Shown: positions 1 to 7,313, counted from the stretch's first letter. The stretch is 64,000 nt of DNA from an uncultured Micrococcaceae bacterium (GCA_947502645.1 CANNAD010000001.1:992001-1056000), one strand, 5' to 3'. Numbers and translations are program-made. The notes: generated by a model not told the origin, from the letters alone.

Positions 1-157
1 CGCCCTGACGCCGCGAGGACAGGAAATCGTCGACGCGGCCCTGCGCGATCACGTCGACAATGAAGAACGTTTGCTCTCTATCCTGTCGACCAGCCAGCGT
101 GAACAACTTGAAGGCCTGCTACGACTCCTCCTCCAAGACCGAGAGAGCCGTAGTTAA
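1..157 (+). CDS. MarR-family transcriptional regulator, C-terminal end only
   Basis: The window opens inside this gene; 51 codons are visible from position 2 to the TAA at 155-157. The segment begins LTPRGQEIVDAAL and continues with an amphipathic helix. LTPxG followed by the long C-terminal dimerisation helix is typical of MarR regulators (the end of the winged helix plus the last helix). The ligand and target operon cannot be told because the DNA-binding part lies outside the window. The gene downstream is a remnant on the opposite strand, so no operon partner is visible. Confidence 0.7.
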   Translation, partial: ALTPRGQEIVDAALRDHVDNEERLLSILSTSQREQLEGLLRLLLQDRESRS

Positions 158-205
158 CGCCGCTCGCGGGACGATACATGCTGGGTTACGCGGGGCCCAG
201 GCTGG

Positions 206-460
206 TCACTCATCCGGAGCGATCGCGCGAGCATAACGATCAGCGATACGTGCAACTGCGGTAGCCAGTTCCGGCGAGTCGACGATTTCAAAGTCGGCGT
301 CCAGCACACCAAGCCAAAATGCGACGGCGTCGGCCGAGGTGCCGCCGATCTGGACCAGGCAACGCTCGTCATCCTGTCTTTCGATGCTGCCCTCGATCCA
401 GCTGCCCATCCTCGCGACGATTTCATGTGCGTCGATGGAGGCGCCGGACCTGCTACTTGG
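206..460 (-). pseudogene. WYL-domain transcriptional regulator remnant (C-terminal extension only)
   Basis: The minus-strand frame ending at 206 encodes about 80 residues that resemble the last domain of WYL/YafY-type regulators: a VxxRMGSWIEG-like strand, then CLVQIGG, FWLGVLDADFEIVDSPEL and a final helix. The HTH domain and the WYL core are absent. Upstream, toward 538, the frame stays open but turns into Arg/Ser-rich sequence with no family similarity, so the gene looks cut near 460. The neighbouring FGE-like gene starts at 491 on the other strand, which places the breakpoint between them. Family assignment rests on pattern recognition of the C-terminal domain. Confidence 0.55.
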
Positions 461-490
461 TGATATCCGCGCATTCTTCCGCCCCGTGCG

Positions 491-1294
491 GTGACGCGGA
501 AGGTCTGGGCCTACTATGAGGAAGTGCCTGTGCCACACCTGGAGATGGTCCCGATCCCAGCTGGACTGATCACGTTGCGGGACGCGAGGACCGACACCAC
601 ACGTGACGTCGAGCTACTGAGCTTCTCGATTGCTCGTACCCAGGTGACGTGGGCTCAATATGCGGCGGTCCGTGGCGAGCAAGCGCCCGATAATCGACTC
701 GCATGCACACCCGTTCATTCTGTTTCCTGGCTCGACGTAGTCTCGTGGTGCAACGCAGCCTCACTGTTGTTCGGCTTCACTCCGGCTTACACGATCAGCG
801 GAACTGATGTGATGTGGGACGTAAGTTCTGAGGGATTCCGGCTCCTGACGGAAGCTGAATGGGAGTGGGCCTGCCGGGCCGGCACTACCGGTCCCCGATA
901 TGGCCCCCTGACCGAGATTGCCTGGACCGAGGGCGATGGGGTCGATGGCCCCCAGGAGGTCGGACTCAAGCGGCCCAACGACTTCGGGGTCTTCGACATG
1001 CTTGGAAATGTGTGGGAGTGGTGCTGGGACTACGTCGACACTGCCCGGTACGCGGATTACCGGACTCTTCGCCGAGGCGGGTGGGCAGATAGGCACTGGA
1101 GTGCCCGCGCATCGGTCCGTCGAGGGAGCATGCCGGGCGCGCGGTTGGACGACGTCGGATTCCGCGTCGCGCGGGGTGCCGTCGGTGACGCTGAGGACCA
1201 CGCGGGCCAGGGATGGTCACAGCAAGCCGATCTACAACGCGGCACTCTCCCCGTGACCACATTCGGTTGGACACCTATCGGAGCGCCCCACTGA
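491..1294 (+). CDS. formylglycine-generating-enzyme-like (SUMF1/EgtB-fold) protein lacking the catalytic cysteines
   Basis: A 267-residue protein with the FGE-sulfatase fold signature: PIPAG near the start, an ARTQVTWAQYAA segment, PVHSVSWLDVVSWCNA, FRLLTEAEWEWACRAGT, NDFGVFDMLGNVWEWCWD, LRRGGWAD and DVGFRVARG. The domain spans roughly residues 15-232. True FGEs carry two active cysteines after the RGG motif; here that stretch (RRGGWADRHWSARAS) has none, so sulfatase activation is unlikely. About 35 further residues follow GFRVARG where homologues normally end. GTG 491 is the longest start; GTG 524 or GTG 530 would still keep the fold. No sulfatase gene is nearby. Confidence 0.7.
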   Translation: MTRKVWAYYEEVPVPHLEMVPIPAGLITLRDARTDTTRDVELLSFSIARTQVTWAQYAAVRGEQAPDNRLACTPVHSVSWLDVVSWCNAASLLFGFTPAYTISGTDVMWDVSSEGFRLLTEAEWEWACRAGTTGPRYGPLTEIAWTEGDGVDGPQEVGLKRPNDFGVFDMLGNVWEWCWDYVDTARYADYRTLRRGGWADRHWSARASVRRGSMPGARLDDVGFRVARGAVGDAEDHAGQGWSQQADLQRGTLPVTTFGWTPIGAPH

Positions 1295-1425
1295 GGGTTC
1301 GGTGAACCAGCGGCGAAGGGGCCCATTTGAGCGCACCCCCGAGCCGTCGTCGATACTCTCCGCGCAAAGTTTGTGGACAACGCCATCGACGGGAATGTCG
1401 GGTGATTGGTTCTGCAGTTGAACAT

Positions 1426-1626
1426 ATGAATGTATATCTCGGCGTGAGTCTGGGCCTTTTACTCATTGGCCTTGTCTTCAATATCGAGGCCGTCCGACGG
1501 GGCTACTCGTCTGCGGAGGACGTTCTCCGGTTCCGAACATTCATGCTGGTAGCTGCGTTCTCGTACATCTCCGGTTCAGCAGGCTTCTTGATAACTGGTG
1601 TCGCAGTGTTCCTTAGATGCCCATAA
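1426..1626 (+). CDS. small hydrophobic membrane protein, unknown function
   Basis: Sixty-six residues starting at ATG 1426 (MNVYLGVSLGLLLIGLVFNI). Two hydrophobic stretches, about residues 3-18 and 38-62, suggest two membrane helices joined by a charged loop (EAVRRGYSSAEDVLRFR). The frame is open upstream to 1327, but that part is Arg-rich and not membrane-like, so the ATG is preferred. The 3' end overlaps the end of the convergent mazF gene by 14 bp. No family is recognised. Confidence 0.45.
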   Translation: MNVYLGVSLGLLLIGLVFNIEAVRRGYSSAEDVLRFRTFMLVAAFSYISGSAGFLITGVAVFLRCP

Positions 1627-1957
1627 CCAAGCGGATGCCGGCAGCCACTTTCGAGAGTACGTAACTGGGCACATGCCCAACCGGGTAAGGATCGAGGAAC
1701 TCGCGGCTGACCGGACCGACCTGCGATACCACCGCGACAGAGTCCTTGCTGAGACCGGACGCGTCGACCGATACCAGCACATTGCCTGGGAATGCTTCCA
1801 GTGCGACGTTGGATGTCAAAGGAACGACGAGAACCGTCGCGATCTGCGTGGCAAGCAACCAATCCTCCTGCACGACGACGGCAGGCCGACGCTTTGCTGG
1901 TTCAGATCCGCGAGGCGAACCGAAGTCGACCCAAACGACGTCGCCGTGCGAGATCAC
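1613..1957 (-). CDS. mazF: MazF/PemK-type endoribonuclease toxin
   Basis: A 114-residue PemK-fold protein. It has the family landmarks: an N-terminal GDVVWVDFGSPRGSEP loop, KRRPAVVVQ, VVPLTSN, a DSVAVVSQVGPVSR strand and a C-terminal VLSKVAAGIRLVMG helix. MazF toxins cut single-stranded mRNA at short motifs and are held inactive by the cognate antitoxin. The start overlaps the stop of the upstream ribbon-helix-helix gene by 4 bp (ATGA, 1954-1957), the standard antitoxin-toxin arrangement with translational coupling. Cleavage specificity cannot be read from sequence. Confidence 0.9.
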   Translation of the reverse strand: MISHGDVVWVDFGSPRGSEPAKRRPAVVVQEDWLLATQIATVLVVPLTSNVALEAFPGNVLVSVDASGLSKDSVAVVSQVGPVSREFLDPYPVGHVPSYVLSKVAAGIRLVMGI

Positions 1958-2199
1958 CAGTCAGTGCTCTCGAGCAACGTGCGCTCCGACTCATGCAGAA
2001 ACGGGCTGTCCTCAGAGGGCTGTCCGGCGCGTTTGATCACCAAGTCCGCCAGAGCCGTAAGTTCCGCTTCGCCCTCAAGCTCTGCGACAAAGCGGCCAGC
2101 GGCGCGCCGAAAGAACTCGGACCGGTTCATGCCATGTCGTGCAGCGACCCGCTCGAAGCGTTCGAAGTCGCTGTCGGGGATCGAGATTGCGGTCTTCAT
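1954..2199 (-). CDS. mazE: ribbon-helix-helix antitoxin of the MazEF pair
   Basis: An 81-residue protein from ATG 2199 (MKTAISIPDSDFERFERVAA). The N-terminal beta strand plus helix-turn-helix (residues 1-45, with HGMNRSEFFRRAAGRF) is a ribbon-helix-helix DNA-binding domain, as in the actinobacterial RHH-type MazE antitoxins. The acidic C-terminal tail (EDSPFLHESERTLLESTDW) would bind and neutralise MazF. The frame extends upstream to 2265, but the ATG at 2199 begins exactly at the RHH strand and lies just downstream of a palindrome that probably serves as the autoregulatory operator. Confidence 0.85.
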   Translation of the reverse strand: MKTAISIPDSDFERFERVAARHGMNRSEFFRRAAGRFVAELEGEAELTALADLVIKRAGQPSEDSPFLHESERTLLESTDW

Positions 2200-2206
2200 G
2201 ACCCAA

Positions 2207-2222
2207 GTATAACTGGTCATAC
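2207..2222. promoter_or_regulatory. imperfect palindrome upstream of mazEF, likely antitoxin operator
   Basis: The 16-bp sequence GTATAACTGGTCATAC lies 8 bp upstream of the mazE ATG. Its halves, GTATAAC and GTCATAC, are inverted repeats with one mismatch in seven. RHH antitoxins normally bind such short palindromes over their own promoter. The site is read directly from the sequence; its role is inferred from position. Confidence 0.5.
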
Positions 2223-2292
2223 CGAAGTTTGTCTCTGAAAGATCCGCTTTGAGGGGAGGGAGCAACAGGATGTGGTCCCGGAAACGGTGTAT

Positions 2293-2991
2293 CTAGCCCC
2301 GGTACGTTTCGTGGGTCCTACAACTATCATCGAGGCGCGCCCACAAGGCAGCGTGCGGACGGTGGCCGTCGTTGTGCCGTTGATACTGCTCGAGGACGGC
2401 AAATCCTGCCTCGTGGAGCGTCGAGGTCAACGAATCAATGGACCAGAAGTAAGCCGGGGTGATTGCATGCGGGAACTCTTTACCAGTCTCGCCGTCGAAG
2501 AAGCCGAGGAGCAGGCTTCCGCTTGGCTTCAGGCATCGACCAAATTCGTGAAGGATGTCCGGCACCGAGGATGGTGCGGCGTGAATGATGGAGTACCAAG
2601 CGAGAATCCCGTCGCGACTCGAGGTCGGAACCGGCAGTTCGAAAAATGAGCCGTGAACGAAGTCGAGTTGAGGGTAACGGCAGCGTGCCTCGGCAAGAAA
2701 CGCGCTTGCCAGGTCGACTCCGACCACCTCCCGGTCGCCGTTGTGCAGGAAGTTCGTCCAGTGCCCCGGACCGCAACCGGCGTCGAGCAGGCACCCCTGA
2801 GTCGAATCACGCCAGCGGGCAATAAGGCCCCGGTCGAGGTCTGCCATCTGGTCGACGTGCCCCAGCTTCTCGATGTATGCGGACGCACAAGAGTTATAGG
2901 CATCGCCGATGTCGGAATCTCTCACGTTAGGAGCATACGACTTTGCTGGCGGGGGCAAACTCGACTTTGTGATCACCGAAGGAACGGCCAC
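2293..2991 (-). CDS. class I SAM-dependent methyltransferase
   Basis: A 232-residue protein with motif I GCLLDAGCGPGHW, motif II VVGVDLASAFL, a post-motif LDFVHGSFFELPVP and the motif III region LKPSGSLLLGFFDG. The first 35 residues lack similarity to the Rossmann core and the true start could be a little downstream. The C-terminal half (SIDSLTSTLHEAGFAVLEQ, then YQRHNDGHRPHAALWARL) matches the small-molecule or UbiE/Tam-like methyltransferases seen in isolation in actinobacteria. The substrate is unknown. It stands alone, 94 bp upstream of the mazE start codon and in the same direction. Confidence 0.8.
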   Translation of the reverse strand: MAVPSVITKSSLPPPAKSYAPNVRDSDIGDAYNSCASAYIEKLGHVDQMADLDRGLIARWRDSTQGCLLDAGCGPGHWTNFLHNGDREVVGVDLASAFLAEARCRYPQLDFVHGSFFELPVPTSSRDGILAWYSIIHAAPSSVPDILHEFGRCLKPSGSLLLGFFDGETGKEFPHAITPAYFWSIDSLTSTLHEAGFAVLEQYQRHNDGHRPHAALWARLDDSCRTHETYRG

Positions 2992-3100
2992 CCATAGCTG
3001 GCTCGTCCGAGAGCCGCGGGGGATTCATTTCCCTATGCAGGGGAGAAGATCACACAAGCGCCGGCCCTGAGGTGCATAAGGCGACGGCCGTCGTCGTGAC

Positions 3101-4177
3101 CTAACCTGTCCGCGTCCACTGGCCTTCGTACGAGACGCTCTGCCAGGTTTGCCGTGAATCGTTGTATTCTCGGGCTCCGTCGGTGAGCCAGATTGTGGAA
3201 TCTGGGTCCCAACCAGCAATCACGGTTGCAACGTCCGCACTAACTTCAAGAGTTCGCGTTGCGCTGCTCAGATAGCCCAAAACCGTGAGATGAACGGCGT
3301 CCCAATCGCTGGCAACCCGCTCCCAATCGGGGATCACCCAGCGGCCATCCCGGCCCGTGGTACGGAACCAATCGTGGCGGCGTGATGCAGTGACCTCGAG
3401 CGGATAGGACCGGCAGAGCTCTATCCAGTCAGCTGCGGTGCGGACCTCGAAAGTTTGCACGGCTCCACACATCTGTACGACGTCGGCCTGCTCCCACCCG
3501 TGTGAATCCTCAACGAGGTCGAAGGCTGCGGGAATCTGACCCACAGTCTGGACAAGCCCGAGCGGGATGGACCACCATTCACCACTCCGGTTGGCTTCAG
3601 GGTTCCTGATGCGTTTTCGCGCAGCCTGTACTTCCTCAGCGCGCACATTCTGACCCCACTGCTTCAGCGTCCGGCCAGCATCCTTTGGTGGCGGTGCGGG
3701 ATCGCTCTCGGATCGCCAGTCGATGACCCATTGCTCAGCCGTCCGGGAGCCTGACCACCACTGTGTGCCGGGAGCTGCCGCCACACATTCAGCAATATGT
3801 GACAGTGCGTCGCGGACAGTGGGGAGTTCCGCGAGGGCGTCCTCGCCGTCGGGCTCCTGCCAATACCGGGCGGCGTCCACCGACCGTGCGAAAGCAGCGT
3901 GGACCTCACCGTCGTCGAGCTCCGTTATCTTGAACGATTCGAGAGCAATCAGCAGATCCTGTAGCGACGGTTTGGGCGGGGGAGAAGCGTCACCGCTATC
4001 CGTCGTCCTCGAGTACCACACGGAACCGCCGTCGGGATCGAGGTCGAGAGCCAGCCAAAAGACGACCCTCCGGATGTTCGGGGCCAGTTCCATGGCTAGC
4101 TCTAGGCATAGTCTGCGCCCTCTTGGCCCTTCGAGGAGCGTTCGGGCAACGTCTGCAATGTTCATATCGTTACCCAT
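3101..4177 (-). CDS. hypothetical protein, 358 residues
   Basis: An acidic soluble protein, rich in Trp, starting MGNDMNIADVARTLLEG. No signal peptide or membrane helix is visible and I do not recognise a family. Two halves can be seen: an N-terminal part (1-160, ending SRTAEQWVIDWRSESDP) and a C-terminal part (200-358) with repeated W-containing strands (GEWWSIPLGLVQTVGQIP, DGRWVIPDWERVASDWDAVHL). The coding frame is clean over 1 kb with GC-rich third positions, so it is a real gene. It stands alone between a methyltransferase and a VOC gene. Confidence 0.6.
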   Translation of the reverse strand: MGNDMNIADVARTLLEGPRGRRLCLELAMELAPNIRRVVFWLALDLDPDGGSVWYSRTTDSGDASPPPKPSLQDLLIALESFKITELDDGEVHAAFARSVDAARYWQEPDGEDALAELPTVRDALSHIAECVAAAPGTQWWSGSRTAEQWVIDWRSESDPAPPPKDAGRTLKQWGQNVRAEEVQAARKRIRNPEANRSGEWWSIPLGLVQTVGQIPAAFDLVEDSHGWEQADVVQMCGAVQTFEVRTAADWIELCRSYPLEVTASRRHDWFRTTGRDGRWVIPDWERVASDWDAVHLTVLGYLSSATRTLEVSADVATVIAGWDPDSTIWLTDGAREYNDSRQTWQSVSYEGQWTRTG

Positions 4178-4360
4178 TAGTTCTCGCCGCCCTCAAGGTA
4201 GAAGGACTCAATAACGGGCTCAACGGCAACACATCCCTTGTGGGGTTTTGCGGATCCTTACACCAACAGACAGTAGCTTGTCCTATGCCACTGACGGCAG
4301 AGGACAAGAGCTGATGAGAACCACTATTGACCAATTATTGGAAGCACTTAGGATTGGCCC

Positions 4361-4711
4361 ATGACACTGAAGCTGGACATGGTCACCATTGACACTCAGG
4401 ACGCCGAATCGTTGGGCCGCTGGTGGGCTGAACAAACAGGCGCCGAGGTCCAAGAAACAAATGATGGTTGGTTCGTAGTGCTCGAAGGCGGTGGGTTACC
4501 CATAACGTTGGCTTTCCAGAAGGTCGATAAACCCACTCGCGGGAAAAACAAAATCCATTTGGATCTAGGTGCTCCCGATCTCGATGCCGAAGTCGAGCGT
4601 CTGGTTGCCGCTGGGGCGAACCTCATCGAGCGCCGCGGCGATGAGACCTTTCGTTGGGTCACCTTCGCCGACCCGGACGGTAACGAATTCGACATCGCAC
4701 AACACGGTTGA
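4361..4711 (+). CDS. VOC (glyoxalase/bleomycin-resistance fold) family protein
   Basis: A 116-residue protein beginning MTLKLDMVTIDTQDAESLGRWW, a typical single-domain glyoxalase-like fold of two beta-alpha-beta-beta-beta modules. Characteristic parts are NKIHLDLGAPDLDAEVERLVAAGA and the closing FADPDGNEFDIAQ, shared with actinobacterial VOC proteins of unknown substrate. The metal-ligand positions of glyoxalase I are only partly present, so no catalytic activity is claimed. It sits alone; ATG 4361 is the only reasonable start. Confidence 0.85.
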   Translation: MTLKLDMVTIDTQDAESLGRWWAEQTGAEVQETNDGWFVVLEGGGLPITLAFQKVDKPTRGKNKIHLDLGAPDLDAEVERLVAAGANLIERRGDETFRWVTFADPDGNEFDIAQHG

Positions 4712-4741
4712 GTGCCGGACGGCAGGAGGTCAGTGGCCGGT

Positions 4742-4952
4742 TCAGTAGCGGCTGAGTGGTTTATGTGAGCTGAAGAACATCACGAGAGCGATGATCCACA
4801 GCATGACCGTCCACCCACCCAGCACGTTGAGCCAAAAGATCGTCCAGTGGTTCGGCTTCCCACGCAACGCTGCGACTGCCCACGGCAGCATGCAGCCGCC
4901 GGTGAGTACCGCGACGATGACGGCGACGAACGCGCTGACTGGGTGAGGTTGG
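4742..4952. repeat. direct repeat copy 1 (superinfection-immunity coding segment)
   Basis: About 210 bp, from the stop-codon region to GCGCTGACTGGG, are closely similar by eye to 6243-6449 in the same orientation, roughly nine of ten bases matching. Similarity stops abruptly after ACTGGG, inside the coding region of copy 2. The repeat therefore duplicates almost exactly the conserved part of the gene without its start. Confidence 0.75.
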
Positions 4953-5017
4953 GAGGTCTTGACAGCTTGAGTGTGAAACCTGTAAGCGTGTATGCTTGAT
5001 ATCGCAGACCCCCCCAC
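4742..5017 (-). CDS. superinfection-immunity-like membrane protein, copy 1, with a replaced N-terminus
   Basis: Ninety-one residues from GTG 5017. From PVSAFVAVIVAVLTGG to the C-terminus (SSHKPLSRY) it closely parallels the gene at 6243-6479. Two membrane helices with the conserved PWAVAALRGKxNHWTIFWLNxLGGWTV core match the T4 Imm-type superinfection immunity family (PF14373). Family members are short inner-membrane proteins. Ahead of PVSA the residues (GGSAISSIHAYRFHTQAVKTSQPH) are unrelated to copy 2 and look like read-through of non-coding DNA, so the native start may be lost and this copy may not be expressed. Confidence 0.6.
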   Translation of the reverse strand: MGGSAISSIHAYRFHTQAVKTSQPHPVSAFVAVIVAVLTGGCMLPWAVAALRGKPNHWTIFWLNVLGGWTVMLWIIALVMFFSSHKPLSRY

Positions 5018-5051
5018 ACACGTGGATTAGGGGGTCTAGCTGTTTAAATCG

Positions 5052-5378
5052 CTATATCTCTTCCGGTTGGCGAGCAGGATCTCGTTCGCTGAGATAGGTG
5101 TCGTACCAATACCAGGCAAATTCGTTACCCTGGTGGGGGTCAATGCACGCGTTGGCGCTCCATGCGACGAGATCGGACATCTGTACTAGTTGCGAGCTAC
5201 GCGAATCCAAATGGATAGCGTCTTCGATGACTCGCCTTTGGTGGAGCTTTAGGTTGCGATGCGCGCTTCGATAGCTGGTGTCGCTCCCATCGCCGTCCAT
5301 GAAGACCCAGGTGCGGTCTGCGCTCGCGGGCATCAGCCAACTATGAGTTACCCGTTCATCCGTCGGAACAGATTATCT
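5052..5378 (-). pseudogene. DUF3800-domain protein remnant (C-terminal part)
   Basis: The minus-strand frame gives VFMDGDGSDTSYRSAHRNLK, RRVIEDAIHLDSRSSQLVQM, DLVAWSANACI and a closing EFAWYWYDTYL. This is the C-terminal third of DUF3800 proteins, an RNase H-like family often found in mobile or defence regions. The N-terminal part with the VDESG motif is missing: the frame is closed by a TAA just upstream of about 5378. A protein from ATG 5333 would be 93 residues, far shorter than the usual 200-250. I read it as a truncated relic between the two immunity-gene copies. Confidence 0.6.
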
Positions 5379-5568
5379 GCGATCCAGAATCTGCCATAGC
5401 GAGCCAGGGGTTGCCGGCCGGGGTCGGACGTGATTATAGGTGTAAAGTTTTCCGGGCGGCCCTTGTCGCGCAAATGATGTGATTGAAGGAGGCTGGCCAT
5501 GGAGGCCTGCACTGTGAACCGGGCGAATCATCCACCCATCTGGTGACGACGCCACCGGTCCATTCATC

Positions 5569-5624
5569 ATGCATTCATTTCCGCACTGAACGCGGCGGCG
5601 TTGTCCTGCAACTTTCAAGGACAA
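5569..5624 (+). promoter_or_regulatory. possible leader peptide and RBS-sequestering hairpin before the FusB-like gene
   Basis: TTGTCCT (5601-5607) and AGGACAA (5618-5624) form a perfect 7-bp stem with a 10-nt loop. The right arm contains the AAGGA Shine-Dalgarno of the gene starting at 5629, so folding would hide it. A six-codon ORF, ATG 5569 to TGA 5589 (MHSFPH), ends 11 bp before the stem. The layout resembles translational attenuators; that the short ORF is translated is a guess, since it has no clear RBS. Confidence 0.4.
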
Positions 5625-5628
5625 CATC

Positions 5629-6117
5629 ATGGAAAAAATCAACGAGAAACGCATTCGTAAGTCATTCGTCAACGCCTCGCGTCGCGAGTCGACGGAGCTG
5701 CCCGTCCCGAAGGATCTAGACACAGCGGACTGGGAGAACATCGATTTCCTGGGCTGGCCGGACCCACGTAACCCTCAGCGTTCCTACGCAGTAGTACCCG
5801 TAGAAGATCAGCTCATTGGCTTCATCCTGACCACCACACAATCAGGAGCGCACAAGCAAGCGATGTGCAGCTGGTGTGAAGACATCACCGAGACCTCGGA
5901 CATCCGGATGTTCACCGCCAAACTTGGCGGTGCCGCAGGGCGCAAGGGTGACACTATCGGAACGATGATCCACGCGGGGTTTGAGTGCTCAAGATTTGTA
6001 CGGCGCATGCCCACTCCGCAGGAAGGCGGCGATCCGGAACAGTTCGTTGCCACTCGGGTCTCGAAGCTACGGGCACAAATTGCCGGCTTCGCGATACGGC
6101 TCGCCAAGCGGGACTAG
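5629..6117 (+). CDS. FBP (FusB/FusC-type EF-G-binding) zinc protein
   Basis: A 162-residue protein similar to the actinobacterial FBP-domain family, related to staphylococcal FusB/FusC, which bind EF-G on the ribosome and free it from fusidic acid stalling. The expected four-residue zinc site is present: C80-x-x-C83 (MCSWCED) and H115/C120 (HAGFECS). The N-terminal half forms the helical domain (KINEKRIRKSFVNASRRE). In actinobacteria these genes may act on ribosome recycling generally rather than on antibiotic resistance. It follows a hairpin that covers its ribosome binding site. Confidence 0.8.
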   Translation: MEKINEKRIRKSFVNASRRESTELPVPKDLDTADWENIDFLGWPDPRNPQRSYAVVPVEDQLIGFILTTTQSGAHKQAMCSWCEDITETSDIRMFTAKLGGAAGRKGDTIGTMIHAGFECSRFVRRMPTPQEGGDPEQFVATRVSKLRAQIAGFAIRLAKRD

Positions 6118-6242
6118 CCTGACCAGAACCGAGTCAAAGTGGCAGAAACGCGCGGTCTATCCGTCGAATCTGCCGCTTTGGCTCGATTCTGCGCACGTCT
6201 GCGCGGTGCGTCGGTCCGGACGCGGAATCCTCAACGAGGGCG

Positions 6243-6449
6243 TCAGTATCGCCTGAGCGGTTTATGCGAGCTGAAGGCCATCACCAGCGCGATGATCCAG
6301 AGGATGACGGTCCACCCGCCCAGCAGGTTGAGCCAGAAGATCGTCCAGTGGTTCGACTTTCCACGCAAGGCTGCGACCGCCCACGGCAGCATGTAGCCCC
6401 CGGTGAGTACCGCTACGACGACGGCGACGAACGCGCTGACTGGGCGGTC
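6243..6449. repeat. direct repeat copy 2 (superinfection-immunity coding segment)
   Basis: Partner of 4742-4952. The two copies lie 1.5 kb apart in direct orientation and enclose the DUF3800 remnant and the FusB-like gene. Many differences fall at third codon positions, which suggests both were under selection as genes for some time. Confidence 0.75.
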
Positions 6450-6479
6450 GCGCTGATTGGTCAGGTAGTTGTTGGTCAT
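6243..6479 (-). CDS. superinfection-immunity-like membrane protein, copy 2 (intact)
   Basis: A 78-residue protein from ATG 6479 (MTNNYLTNQRDRPVSAFVAV). Two predicted membrane helices, about residues 14-31 and 47-68, flank a charged loop with RGKSNHWTIFWLN. This matches the T4 Imm-type superinfection immunity family (PF14373), small membrane proteins named after phage T4 Imm, which blocks DNA injection by a second phage. Chromosomal homologues are common and their function is not established. Unlike copy 1 it has a plausible polar N-terminus and an ATG start. Confidence 0.75.
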   Translation of the reverse strand: MTNNYLTNQRDRPVSAFVAVVVAVLTGGYMLPWAVAALRGKSNHWTIFWLNLLGGWTVILWIIALVMAFSSHKPLRRY

Positions 6480-6549
6480 GTCCTCAATCTACGTGTCGGG
6501 GACACCGCTTGAAAATGCCCGCTGTGCGGCATTGCTGTTTAGTAGTGCT

Positions 6550-7206
6550 ATGACTTCGCGAACCGGTTCCATCATCTGGCAAGTGGTGCACGAGGAACGC
6601 CAGGCTCTGATCGAGGACCTGCGGGCCCTGCAGTCACAGCAATGGCAGACGCCCTCACTGTGTCCGGGTTGGGACGTCCACGACGTCCTCGCCCACCTTG
6701 TTGATACCGCGAAGACCACACGGCTCGGATTCATTCGCCGTTTGGTCGCTGCCCGTTTCGACTTCGACCGGGATAACGCCGTAGGAGTTGCACGGGAGCG
6801 CGCGGAGGATCCTCATCGAACGCTGGCAGAGTTCCAGAGCGTGCTCGCCCGGAGGACCGGCCCGCCGGTTCCGCTTGCCACGCGGCTGGTCGAGGCCTTT
6901 GTCCACGGCGAGGACATTCGCCGTCCTCTTGGGATAAGCCGCACATATCCGCCCATTCAGGTCACGACGGCGCTGGACTACCAGTTGAAGACAAGTGTCA
7001 AGGTGGGCGGCGGGAGGGAACTCGCTCAAGGGTGGCGCCTGGTTGCGTCCGACGTCGGCTTTGAGCACGGAACGGGGGCCGAAGTGCGTGCCCCCGCCAT
7101 CATCCTCTTGCTCGCCGTCTCTGGACGAGCCGTGTCTGCGGACGAGTTCACCGGCCCGGGTGCTGCCGCATTTGCCCGGCATCTGGACGCCAAACTCAGA
7201 AGGTAG
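6550..7206 (+). CDS. DinB-like / maleylpyruvate isomerase family mycothiol-dependent protein
   Basis: A 218-residue protein with the TIGR03083 pattern: an N-terminal four-helix DinB-type domain containing LCPGWDVHDVLAHLVD (first metal-ligand His region) and a second His motif, VEAFVHGEDIRRPLG. The C-terminal part (AQGWRLVASDVGFEHGTG ... AVSGRAVSADEFTGPG) is the SCP2-like region of this family. Members use mycothiol in actinobacteria; substrates are mostly unknown. ATG 6550 is chosen because the domain starts within 30 residues; the frame opens earlier at 6469. It is transcribed toward etfB, 107 bp away. Confidence 0.8.
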   Translation: MTSRTGSIIWQVVHEERQALIEDLRALQSQQWQTPSLCPGWDVHDVLAHLVDTAKTTRLGFIRRLVAARFDFDRDNAVGVARERAEDPHRTLAEFQSVLARRTGPPVPLATRLVEAFVHGEDIRRPLGISRTYPPIQVTTALDYQLKTSVKVGGGRELAQGWRLVASDVGFEHGTGAEVRAPAIILLLAVSGRAVSADEFTGPGAAAFARHLDAKLRR

Positions 7207-7313
7207 AGTGGAAGCACCGGATCTGGTCCAGCGTGGGGCCAGATCGTTAGCCCCTTCCCTGACGGCGTTGTAACTAAGGTAGGCGTGTGGGTGGACACCT
7301 TGAAGGAGAAGCG

